Source of the DNA: Bacteroidota bacterium
GTDB lineage: Bacteria; Bacteroidota; Bacteroidia; Chitinophagales; Chitinophagaceae
Assembly: GCA_947462495.1 (NCBI GenBank)
Contig: CANHOY010000019.1
Location: 1 to 14,979 of the forward strand
DNA length: 14,979 bases
Direction: 5' to 3'
Of the stretch, positions 7,212-14,866 are shown piece after piece; position 1 is the stretch's first letter, and the number at the start of each line of letters is the position of its first letter. A model generated the notes under the pieces. The model was not told the origin of the DNA and searched no databases. It saw nothing but the letters and a program-made list of their open reading frames with translations. A program made the position numbers and the translations under genes.

Positions 7212-10200
7212 ATGATTAAAAAGCTTCTAATTAGTTTTTGTGCTATTGTCTTGATTACAACATCAGCACTAGCTCAGAAAGTTGTCTCTGGTAAGGTATT
7301 AGATCAATCTGGTACTCCAATTGCCGGGGCTGCTATCAAAGTAAAAGGCACCAGACAAGGTGTTAATGCAGATGACAACGGTGTGTTTAAATTGACACTT
7401 CCATCTGGCAATTTAAAATTAACTGTAAGTGCAATAGGATACTTACCTGTAGAGGTAACTCCTGCTGATAACTTAAGTGTTACTCTAACAAGTGATGTTA
7501 GTTCTCTAAATGAAGTTGTTGTAACCTCATTGGGAATTCGTAAAGAAAAGAAGCAACTTGTTTATGCTGTATCGGATGTAAAATCAGAGCAGTTGCAACA
7601 AAAAGCTGAGCCAGATTTGCTTCGTGCACTTGCTGGTAAAGTTCCTGGAGTTGATATTACTAGTGGTGGTGGATCTCCGGGTCAATCAACTAGAATCAAC
7701 TTACGTGGTAATACTTCTTTCTCTTCTTCCAACCAACCTTTATTTGTAGTGGATGGAATACCATTTGATAATAGTGTAAACCAATCAGTTGGTTTTGATA
7801 GAGCAAGTACTTTCTCTAATAGAGCTTTTGATATTGATCCTAATAACGTTGAGTCTATGACCGTGTTAAAAGGAATTTCTGCATCTGCACTATATGGTCA
7901 AAGAGCTGCCAATGGTGTAATCTTAATTACTACAAAATCTGGTGCGAAGTCTAAAAAAGGCTTAGAAGTTAGTTACTCAACTTCTTATAATACAGAATCT
8001 ATTTCTTCTGTACCTGATTACCAAAATAGATATGGACAAGGTTCTAACCAAAACTATAATGGTGGATTCATTGGTAACTGGGGTGCTCCTTTTGCAGAAC
8101 AAGCTGCATATGTTAATGCTAAATCTGGAGGAATTTTAAATTACCCTATACAAAAGTTTGTTCCTACTCAAATTAAAACTAGATACCCTGGTCTTTTCCC
8201 TAATTTACCTGATTCTTTAGAGTACAAAGGGTATGACATTATTGATAACTTTTTCAAACAAGGTTTGCTTGTTGAAAACAGTATTAACATTAGCGCGGGT
8301 GATGCTAAAAACAACTTCACTGCAACAGCTAGCCGTACTGCGAATTCTGGTATCATTCCTAATTCTGAAACAGGAAGAACATCGGTTTCAATTGGAGGTA
8401 ATGCTCAATTAGCAAATGGCTTAAAGGTTTCAGGATCTTTAAACTATGTAAACAATAGACAACAAAATCCAAAATCAGGTGCTAGTTTATTTGGTGATTA
8501 TGGTGGTGGTACTGGCGGTTCAATCTTTGATCGTTTGTATTATTTCCCACGTAGTTTCCCAATGAATGAAATGCCATTTGAGAATCCTGTGAACGGAAAT
8601 AATATTTTCTACAGACCTACCGATAACCCTTATTGGACTGCTAAATACAATTTATTCAACAGCAATGTAAATCGTGTTTTCGGAAACATTAAAGTTTCAT
8701 ATGATGTTGCAAAATGGTTGAATTTGTCTTTACAAGGAGGTTTGAATACTTATTCTGAGAACCAAAGAGAGATTACACGTGCAGGTGGTAACTCAGGTGG
8801 TGGTATTGGTAGCATGTGGTCTTCAAATATTGTCAATTCTGAAAAGAACTTCCAATTCTTAGCAACAACTAAGACTTTATCTTTAACTAAGGATATTGAT
8901 ATGACTGCTAGAGTTGGAGCTGAATCTAACGAAAGAAGCAATTCTCAACTTTACAGTTCAGGTGTTGGTTTTATTGTACCTAATTTATATAAATTAACCA
9001 ATACAGCTCAATCTCAAGTAGGTTCTGATTACAATGAAATGAGAAGAATCTTAGGAGCTTTCGGTAGCTTTGACTTCTCTTATAAAAACTACTTATTTTT
9101 AAACTTAACAGGTAGAAATGACTGGTCTTCTACTTTACCAGTTAATAATAGAAACTATTTCTATCCAAGTGCTGGTTTGAGTTATATTTTCACAGATGCA
9201 TTGAATATTTCTAATAAAATATTGTCTTATGGTAAGGTAAGAGCCAACTTCGCTCAAACAAGACGTGATGTGCCTCCTTATCAATTAGCAACTACATACA
9301 ATGTAACTTCACCATCTTATTTAACTCCATCAGGAGCAACTGTTTATTCTTCTTCTTTATCTAACGCACTTAAGAATGCGGGATTAAAACCAGAAGGTTT
9401 GAAAGAGATTGAATTTGGTGCTGATTTGAATTTCTTTGATGGTCGTATTAAAATGGATTTAACTTATTATATCAAAACATCAACAGATTTATTTGTTACC
9501 AAGCGTATACCTGTAAGTTCTGGTTTCTCTACACAAGCAATCAATGCGGGTAGTATTGAAAACAAAGGTTATGAAGCAGGTCTTGATGTTACATGGATAA
9601 AATCAAACAATAATGGATTTAATTGGAATACCTACTTCGCATTTAATAAAGTGGTTTCTAAAGTATTAAAAACAGATGATCAAGATGCAGATATTATATT
9701 AGGTAATGGTGCGTTTATCTCTAACGTTCAAAGAGTAGGACAACCTTTTGGTATGTTATATGGTCTTGGTGCGGCGAGAGATGATAAAGGAAATAGATTA
9801 ATCTGGCCAGGACAAGGCGGTCCAGCAGGTACTCATATCTATGCTAACCAAGATGATATCATTGGTAATCCAAACCCTGATTTCAAATTAGGTATTACTA
9901 ACACTTTTAGTTATAAAAACTTCACTTTATCTACACTATTTGATTGGTGGCAAGGTGGACAAATTTACTCAATTACTGCTGCGTCTTTATTACTACGTGG
10001 TCAGTTAAAAGTGAATGAAGATCGTGAAGGGGTTTACGTTATACCAGGAGTTTATGGAGACAATGATACAAAGGAACCAATATTGGATGCAAATGGCAAT
10101 ACCATTAAGAATACAACAGGTATTTCTGCATTTGATTATTATTTCAGTGATGGTTTTGGTGCTTATGGTCCTGATGATACTAATATTTATGACAAAACAA

Positions 10201-10451
10201 CAATTCGTTTAAGAGAAGCAACTTTAGGTTATTCAATTCCTAAAGGATACTTAAAGAAAACTCCATTTGGTTCTGCTACTATTAGCTTTAGCGGTAGAAA
10301 CTTATGGTTCTATGCTCCTAACATGTTGAATGGCTTAAATTTTGACCCAGAGGTACTTAGTGATGTAGCTAGCTCAAATCTTCAAGGTATTGACTTAGGC
10401 GCAGCACCAAGCACAAGAAGATTCGGAGTTAACCTAAGAGTTACATTTTAA
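7212..10451 (+). CDS. SusC/RagA-family TonB-dependent outer-membrane transporter
   Basis: This 1079-residue protein forms the outer-membrane barrel of a SusCD nutrient importer, energised by TonB-ExbBD from the inner membrane. It has a signal peptide (MIKKLLISFCAIVLITTSAL, cleavage after AQ-type site near residue 21). A carboxypeptidase-D regulatory-like domain (about 24-100) starts KVVSGKVLDQSGTPIAGA. Next come a TonB-box-like segment (LNEVVVTSLGIRKEKK) and a plug domain (to about 235) containing LLRALAGKVPGVDI and PLFVVDGIPFDN, then the long beta-barrel ending in a C-terminal Phe (GVNLRVTF). No N-terminal STN domain is present, so direct signalling to an anti-sigma factor is unlikely. An in-frame ATG at 7182 would add ten polar residues before the signal peptide and lies inside a palindrome, so 7212 is preferred. 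The SusD-like gene follows after 26 bases. The substrate is unknown because no enzyme genes are linked. Confidence 0.95.
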   Translation: MIKKLLISFCAIVLITTSALAQKVVSGKVLDQSGTPIAGAAIKVKGTRQGVNADDNGVFKLTLPSGNLKLTVSAIGYLPVEVTPADNLSVTLTSDVSSLNEVVVTSLGIRKEKKQLVYAVSDVKSEQLQQKAEPDLLRALAGKVPGVDITSGGGSPGQSTRINLRGNTSFSSSNQPLFVVDGIPFDNSVNQSVGFDRASTFSNRAFDIDPNNVESMTVLKGISASALYGQRAANGVILITTKSGAKSKKGLEVSYSTSYNTESISSVPDYQNRYGQGSNQNYNGGFIGNWGAPFAEQAAYVNAKSGGILNYPIQKFVPTQIKTRYPGLFPNLPDSLEYKGYDIIDNFFKQGLLVENSINISAGDAKNNFTATASRTANSGIIPNSETGRTSVSIGGNAQLANGLKVSGSLNYVNNRQQNPKSGASLFGDYGGGTGGSIFDRLYYFPRSFPMNEMPFENPVNGNNIFYRPTDNPYWTAKYNLFNSNVNRVFGNIKVSYDVAKWLNLSLQGGLNTYSENQREITRAGGNSGGGIGSMWSSNIVNSEKNFQFLATTKTLSLTKDIDMTARVGAESNERSNSQLYSSGVGFIVPNLYKLTNTAQSQVGSDYNEMRRILGAFGSFDFSYKNYLFLNLTGRNDWSSTLPVNNRNYFYPSAGLSYIFTDALNISNKILSYGKVRANFAQTRRDVPPYQLATTYNVTSPSYLTPSGATVYSSSLSNALKNAGLKPEGLKEIEFGADLNFFDGRIKMDLTYYIKTSTDLFVTKRIPVSSGFSTQAINAGSIENKGYEAGLDVTWIKSNNNGFNWNTYFAFNKVVSKVLKTDDQDADIILGNGAFISNVQRVGQPFGMLYGLGAARDDKGNRLIWPGQGGPAGTHIYANQDDIIGNPNPDFKLGITNTFSYKNFTLSTLFDWWQGGQIYSITAASLLLRGQLKVNEDREGVYVIPGVYGDNDTKEPILDANGNTIKNTTGISAFDYYFSDGFGAYGPDDTNIYDKTTIRLREATLGYSIPKGYLKKTPFGSATISFSGRNLWFYAPNMLNGLNFDPEVLSDVASSNLQGIDLGAAPSTRRFGVNLRVTF

Positions 10452-10477
10452 TTTTAACCAATAGCTAATTTTACAAT

Positions 10478-12172
10478 ATGAAATACAATTTTTATAAAAA
10501 GTCAAAATCGATAGCAAGCCTAGTTATTATTACCATGGCATTGTCTTTCGCATCTTGCAACAAGTCAATTGATATATTTGACTTGGATATAAACACAGAT
10601 CCAAATAGTCCAACCATTGGATCTGCTGAATTACTTTTACCAGAAGCTCAGCGTAATATGGCAGCTTTTATGGAAGGCCTAAACAATACCCAACAAGGTT
10701 TTATGGGAGTTATTTCTTCTTCTGATTCTTACGGGTTAGGAGCGAATAGCTTCTATGGTAGTTGGTCTTATTTTTACACTGGCCCAGGTAAGGACTTAGA
10801 AGAGGTAATTATCGCTGCTAAAGCAAAGGATAACAAGCCTTATTTAGGAATTGCTCAAGCAATGAAAGCTTATAGCTTTTCTACTATGGTAGATCTTTTC
10901 GGAACAGTTCCTTTCTCAGAAGCTTTTTTAGGTAATGCTGCAGCAATCAATATTAATCCAAAGTTTGACGATGGAAAAACAATTTATACTGAGTGTTATA
11001 AATTGCTTGATTCTGCAATTTTAAACTTAACAGCTGCTAGTCCTTATACAGTAACTGGAGACATTATGTATGGTGGAAGTAAGGCTTCTTGGATTCGCTT
11101 TGCGAACACAGTAAGACTTCGTATGTTAATGACTTCAAGAAAAGTTAATACTTCAGCTTCTTCTCAAATTCAAGCTGCCTTAAAACCAACTGGTGGAATT
11201 ATTGAAAGCCCTTCACAAGACTTTACTTGGAAATATGGTGGTCAAATTTCTCCAGATTTAAGACATCCTTGGTTTACAGCTGCTTATCTAGCTAATAACA
11301 ATTTTACCTATATCGGAGTTCAATATATGTTTGACATGTTATTGAGAAAAGATCCTCGTTTACCTTTCTATTTCAGAAGACAATATGACAAGATACTTGA
11401 TCAATCTAATCCAACTGATAGAGGTGCAACTCCAGTTCAAGGTGCCTACTTGGTATTGAATCCAGATGCATGGACAAAAGCAAGAGCAGCGGGTGTACTA
11501 GCTGATACAAAAGCAGATTCTGCTTATTTTGCAGGCTATTTTGGTCGTTTCCGTGGAGATCAGTCTGGTGTATCTGAGGACGTTCGTTATAGAATGGTTC
11601 CTGGTGTTTATCCAGCGGCAGGTTTGTTTGACAATCGTGCCAATGCACCTTATGTTTTAAATACCAAATCAAATTCTGGTGGTGCTGGTATCTTCCCAAT
11701 GATTACTAGTAATATGGTAAATTTCTGGAAGGCTGAAGCTGAGTTAGCTTATGGATTTGGTGATCCAAAAGCGACCGCGGAAAAAGCAATTAGAGAGTCT
11801 ATGAAAACTGTAAATGACTTCGGAGTATCTAAAGATGCAAGTTCTATCGCTATGAAATCTGCAGATATAGATGCTTATGTTACTAATTTCTTAACTACCT
11901 ATGATGCAGCTGCAACTGACGAGGTTAAATTGAATAAGGTTTTATATGAAGCATATTTTGCTCAATGGGGTAGCGGTTTCGAAATGTATAATGCATTTAG
12001 AAGAACTGGTTATCCTTCCAATTTAGCACCTCCAATTACACTAAATTCTCAATTTGCTTTAAGATTACCTATTCCAGTATCAGAGGGCACTCTAAATCCA
12101 AACGCTCCTAAGCCTTTGCCAATTTATTATAATGATCCAGTTTTCTGGGATATACTTAAGTTTAAATTTTAA
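10478..12172 (+). CDS. SusD/RagB-family nutrient-binding outer-membrane lipoprotein
   Basis: This 564-residue lipoprotein is the lid and substrate-binding partner of the SusC barrel at the cell surface. The N-terminus has a basic-hydrophobic signal ending FASC, so Cys27 would be lipidated; Phe at -3 is less usual than Leu but acceptable. After it comes IDIFDLDINTDPNSPT with LLLPEAQRNM. The DiNtDPNsP-type opening resembles the SusD-like_2 branch (PF12771, from memory) rather than classical starch SusD. The body is rich in helices of the SusD tetratricopeptide type (for example AELLLPEAQRNMAAFM and IAQAMKAYSFSTMVDLFGTVPFSEA, the latter a strongly conserved SusD segment). Near the C-terminus are LYEAYFAQWGSGFEMYNAFRRTGYP and RLPIPVSEGTLNPNAP, also typical. 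It lies 26 bases after susC and 12 bases before a third lipoprotein gene, so it belongs to one operon. Confidence 0.94.
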   Translation: MKYNFYKKSKSIASLVIITMALSFASCNKSIDIFDLDINTDPNSPTIGSAELLLPEAQRNMAAFMEGLNNTQQGFMGVISSSDSYGLGANSFYGSWSYFYTGPGKDLEEVIIAAKAKDNKPYLGIAQAMKAYSFSTMVDLFGTVPFSEAFLGNAAAININPKFDDGKTIYTECYKLLDSAILNLTAASPYTVTGDIMYGGSKASWIRFANTVRLRMLMTSRKVNTSASSQIQAALKPTGGIIESPSQDFTWKYGGQISPDLRHPWFTAAYLANNNFTYIGVQYMFDMLLRKDPRLPFYFRRQYDKILDQSNPTDRGATPVQGAYLVLNPDAWTKARAAGVLADTKADSAYFAGYFGRFRGDQSGVSEDVRYRMVPGVYPAAGLFDNRANAPYVLNTKSNSGGAGIFPMITSNMVNFWKAEAELAYGFGDPKATAEKAIRESMKTVNDFGVSKDASSIAMKSADIDAYVTNFLTTYDAAATDEVKLNKVLYEAYFAQWGSGFEMYNAFRRTGYPSNLAPPITLNSQFALRLPIPVSEGTLNPNAPKPLPIYYNDPVFWDILKFKF

Positions 12173-12184
12173 AACTGAATTAAA

Positions 12185-12793
12185 ATGAAAAAAACAATGA
12201 AAAATTTATTATCCATCATATTAGTCACACTACTACTGGTATCATGTAAAAAGGAAGAGTTAAATCCTGTTGCCAAGCCAGAGCCGGCAGTATATGGTCA
12301 GGGTAAATTAAATAGTGGCTCTTTTAAAAGTGGTGATGACGCAGGTTCTGTTGTAAATATGCAATTAAAGTGGATTGATGTAAATAAAATTCTAACTATT
12401 AATAAGCAAGAGCTTTTTATTACTTTGAAAGAAGCTTACATTGATAAAAATGGTAACCCTGCTACAGCGAACCATGGCACCAAATCCTTTAAGGTGATGG
12501 ATGCTAAAGGAAATAATGAAGCAAGTACCTTTACCGTTTCAGCGGAAGACGTATATAAGCTTTTTGCGACAGCAAAATTTAACTATGGAACGGGTAGCGT
12601 TGATGTATTTGGTGCTTCTCGTCCAGCTGGTAAGCGTTTTAATAAAGATAATAGCTTTGTTCTAACATGGGCATTTACAGGCACTAATGGACTTGTCTAT
12701 AAGTGGTGGTCTGTATCTATTGCAAACGTTGAATTATATTCTAGTCAACCAAATATTCAAGCAAATAACAATGTTACTTGGTCTGTTAAGTAA
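12185..12793 (+). CDS. Small lipoprotein of unknown function in the SusCD operon
   Basis: This 202-residue protein has a clear lipoprotein signal: basic MKKTMKNLL, a hydrophobic run and the lipobox LVSC, so Cys21 would be lipidated. The next residues are Lys-Lys-Glu-Glu, which resembles the Lys-(Asp/Glu)2 export signal that sends Bacteroidota lipoproteins to the cell surface. The mature part alternates hydrophobic and polar residues with many Gly and Asn turns, suggesting beta structure, and contains no cysteine after residue 21. I do not recognise a named family. Its place 12 bases after the SusD-like gene and just before the operon terminator suggests an accessory surface-binding role comparable in position to SusE/SusF; that is inference. 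A second in-frame ATG at 12197 would still leave a working signal, so the start is slightly uncertain. Confidence 0.8.
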   Translation: MKKTMKNLLSIILVTLLLVSCKKEELNPVAKPEPAVYGQGKLNSGSFKSGDDAGSVVNMQLKWIDVNKILTINKQELFITLKEAYIDKNGNPATANHGTKSFKVMDAKGNNEASTFTVSAEDVYKLFATAKFNYGTGSVDVFGASRPAGKRFNKDNSFVLTWAFTGTNGLVYKWWSVSIANVELYSSQPNIQANNNVTWSVK

Positions 12794-12809
12794 TTAGTTT
12801 ATTAAATAT

Positions 12810-12849
12810 AAAAAGTGGGAATAAAATATTTTATTCCCACTTTTTTTTT
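12810..12849 (+). terminator. Strong Rho-independent terminator of the susC operon
   Basis: Bases 12810-12845 form a perfect 36-bp palindrome whose core stem is GTGGGAATAAA paired with TTTATTCCCAC, and a run of nine T ends at 12849. It begins 17 bases after the stop of the last lipoprotein gene. The matching A-run on the left means it could also stop transcription from the other strand, though the next gene is in the same direction. It separates the uptake operon from the monooxygenase gene. Confidence 0.9.
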
Positions 12850-12879
12850 GGTAGATGTAGTACTTTTATAGTTAATTTG
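12847..12879 (+). promoter_or_regulatory. Weak candidate promoter for the haem-copper monooxygenase gene
   Basis: TTTG at 12847-12850 and TTAATTTG at 12872-12879 (one mismatch to TAnnTTTG) are separated by 21 bases. The -33 part overlaps the terminator T-run and the -7 part ends 8 bases before the ATG, so the transcript would have almost no leader. A promoter is needed here because of the strong terminator, but this exact one is uncertain. Confidence 0.25.
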
Positions 12880-12887
12880 AAGGAAGT

Positions 12888-14198
12888 ATGAGAAATAAGC
12901 TATTATCTATCCTCTTTATTTTATTTATATCATTTCTCCTATTCTGTCCATTTACCTACTTAAAGGCTCAAGAGGTAAATTACTACAAGGATATTGCAGT
13001 TATTATTCATACCCATTGTGCTCCCTGCCACAATAAAGACGGGCTAGCCCCCTTTTCATTACTCACTTATGAGGATGTCGCTTCTAGATCAAATTTTATA
13101 GGTTACGTGACTAAGACTAGGTATATGCCGCCCTTTAAAGCCGATATCTCGTTTCAGCATTATAAAAATGAAAATACACTCTCTCCTGATGAAATTCAGT
13201 TAATACAAGCATGGATTAATACGGGGGCTGAGAAAGGGCAAAAGAAAAAACGAAAGGTCGACTCTGTTTCAATAGATATACATCAAAAAAATGCCCCTGA
13301 ACCTATTAATGTGAATGATTATGACCTAAGTATTGGCATGCAGAAGAAATTTCAAATGAATAGTCCAGGGAAAGAAGAATTCAGATTTTTTTATGCTCCT
13401 GTAAACAATGAGGTCACTAAAATGATTAAGTCTATTCAATTTGTTCCAGGCAATAAAAAATTGGTACACCATAGTCGAATTATGACCGATACCACAGGTA
13501 GTATAGCAGGAATAGATGGTATTTCGGAGTCCGATACAGGAGTATACCAATACCAAACCAAACCGCTGGCTGACAATTTTCTCTTTGGTTGGGTACCTGG
13601 AAATGATAGAATTGTTTTTCCTGAAGGAACTGGAAAAAAATTATTTCAAGGGTCTAATTTTATTTTTAATGTACATTATTCACCTTCTCCAATTATAAGC
13701 AGTGACTCCTCTTCTATTAGAATTAAATATACAGATAAGCCTGTAGATAGGGAAGTGTTCACCTTAACTTTAAAGGAAGATAATATTTCTAATTTACCTT
13801 TTATAATAAAGGCTAACCAAGTGTCTACTTTTTATATGCGTTCTGCAATGCTCACGCAAGATGTTTCTTTAATTTCAATCATGCCTCATATGCATCTATT
13901 AGGAAAGAAATTTAAGGCTTTTGCCGTAACTCCTTCTGGAGATGTGGTACAGCTTATAAATGTTCCTGACTGGGATTTTAATTGGCAAATGACCTATACT
14001 TTCCAAAAATACTTATATCTTCCAAAAGGTTCTGTCATTTATGCAGAAGCACAATATGATAATACTATTACTAATGAACGTAACCCAAATAAGCAACCAA
14101 AAGATGTGGGATATGGCTGGGGAACTAATGATGAAATGATGAACCTGGTAATTTATTATGTTACTTATAAGCCGGGGGACGAAAATAAAATTCTATAA
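12888..14198 (+). CDS. Exported c-type cytochrome / dicopper (PHM-like) monooxygenase
   Basis: This 436-residue protein has a signal peptide (MRNKLLSILFILFISFLLF, likely cleaved at LKA-QE near residue 27), so it acts outside the cytoplasm, probably in the periplasm. Residues 30-115 look like a c-type haem domain: the haem attachment motif CAPCH at 44-48 and a likely axial Met80 in RYMPPFKAD. Residues about 150-430 resemble the copper type II ascorbate-dependent monooxygenase fold of peptidylglycine alpha-hydroxylating monooxygenase (PHM). The expected copper ligands are all visible: His194-His195 (KLVHHSRI) and His263 (FNVHYSP) for one copper, His334 and His336 (MPHMHLLGK) and Met417 (NDEMMNLVIYY) for the other. 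The family reaction is O2-dependent hydroxylation; here the haem may feed electrons in place of ascorbate, which is inference. A purine-rich AAGGAAG lies just before the ATG. The redoxin-like gene converges on it with a 12-base gap. Substrate is unknown. Confidence 0.82.
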   Translation: MRNKLLSILFILFISFLLFCPFTYLKAQEVNYYKDIAVIIHTHCAPCHNKDGLAPFSLLTYEDVASRSNFIGYVTKTRYMPPFKADISFQHYKNENTLSPDEIQLIQAWINTGAEKGQKKKRKVDSVSIDIHQKNAPEPINVNDYDLSIGMQKKFQMNSPGKEEFRFFYAPVNNEVTKMIKSIQFVPGNKKLVHHSRIMTDTTGSIAGIDGISESDTGVYQYQTKPLADNFLFGWVPGNDRIVFPEGTGKKLFQGSNFIFNVHYSPSPIISSDSSSIRIKYTDKPVDREVFTLTLKEDNISNLPFIIKANQVSTFYMRSAMLTQDVSLISIMPHMHLLGKKFKAFAVTPSGDVVQLINVPDWDFNWQMTYTFQKYLYLPKGSVIYAEAQYDNTITNERNPNKQPKDVGYGWGTNDEMMNLVIYYVTYKPGDENKIL

Positions 14199-14210
14199 GG
14201 TAAGCAGCTA

Positions 14211-14702
14211 TTATCTAATAAAACACCCAACTGCAGCTACATATTCTTTTTCAATTTGTTCCTTCTTTAAGATGGCTTTAATAGCATCTTCTAAATAATG
14301 TTCGGTAATATGCATTCTATTTTTCCCTAAAGCATAATACCAATTATCGATGGCGCCATGGTATAAAATTTCTCTTTTTTCATTTACAACGAATACTTCG
14401 GGTGTAATTTTTGCATTCAATTGTTTTGTTAATGCAAAATTACGATCAATGATATAGGGCATTGTTATTTGGTAAGTGGTACAAAATGCTTGAATATCTT
14501 TTTTATAACCTTTTTCTGTTGGAAACACCAACATCATTTCAATATCTTTTGAAGCATATACTTTGTTGAGTCTATTTATTTCCAGGGTATATTTTTGACT
14601 AATAGGGCAGGTAGTAGCTAAAAAATAATAAATTTTTATTTTAGATGCCATTACATGAAAGCAAGCTATCATGAGTAAAAAAGTAAAAACTATTTTTTTC
14701 AT
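14211..14702 (-). CDS. Exported thioredoxin-fold (redoxin-like) protein
   Basis: This 163-residue protein starts with a signal peptide (MKKIVFTFLLMIACFHVMAS, cleaved near residue 20) and is probably periplasmic. The mature part fits a thioredoxin fold: the strand KIKIYYFLATTCPISQKY with Cys32 in the active-site turn, a helix (EINRLNKVY), the strand IEMMLVFP, the helix KKDIQAFCTTY, the cis-Pro-type segment AKITPEVFVVNEKREILYHGAIDN, and a C-terminal helix. The loop reads Cys-Pro-Ile-Ser, so the second cysteine of CxxC is missing. Other cysteines are Cys74 and Cys160, the latter three residues from the end (VGCFIR), which may act as the partner. Proteins with this TxCPxxxKY loop are, as I recall, often linked or fused to c-type cytochrome/copper monooxygenase modules, and here the gene converges on such a gene. 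It could reduce or load copper or haem cysteines of that partner, but this is inference. Confidence 0.8.
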   Translation of the reverse strand: MKKIVFTFLLMIACFHVMASKIKIYYFLATTCPISQKYTLEINRLNKVYASKDIEMMLVFPTEKGYKKDIQAFCTTYQITMPYIIDRNFALTKQLNAKITPEVFVVNEKREILYHGAIDNWYYALGKNRMHITEHYLEDAIKAILKKEQIEKEYVAAVGCFIR

Positions 14703-14740
14703 AATTAATTCGGTACTATATTTTGGCTTAAAAATAGGCT

Positions 14741-14754
14741 AAAAACCGGTTTTT
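14741..14754. repeat. 14-bp perfect palindrome between divergent genes
   Basis: AAAAACCGGTTTTT is self-complementary and lies in the 164-base gap between the redoxin-like gene (leftward) and the partial exported-protein gene (rightward). A short direct repeat of the form GGCT(T)AAAAA sits just to its left (from 14726). It could be an operator shared by the two genes; alone it is too short to be sure. Confidence 0.25.
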
Positions 14755-14866
14755 TGTCCCAAGTTCTGAAGATGCTACTACTTTCTATGCTTTATGACTA
14801 AAATGCTGATAAGAATCACCTATTTTTACAAAAATTTAAGTAGAAATACTTCTAGAAAAAACACTT

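Noticed and set aside
11406..11699. 97-codon open frame on the minus strand.
   Set aside because: It lies wholly inside the SusD-like gene, and its His/Gln/Leu-rich translation is typical of an antisense shadow.
13516..13698. 60-codon open frame on the plus strand within the monooxygenase gene.
   Set aside because: It is an out-of-frame shadow of a region that encodes conserved copper-ligand segments in the main frame.
14821..14828. TATTTTTA, the same octamer as the candidate susC -7 element, before the last gene.
   Set aside because: It has no TTTG at the -33 distance, and an all-A/T octamer is common in this DNA, so it was not listed as a promoter.
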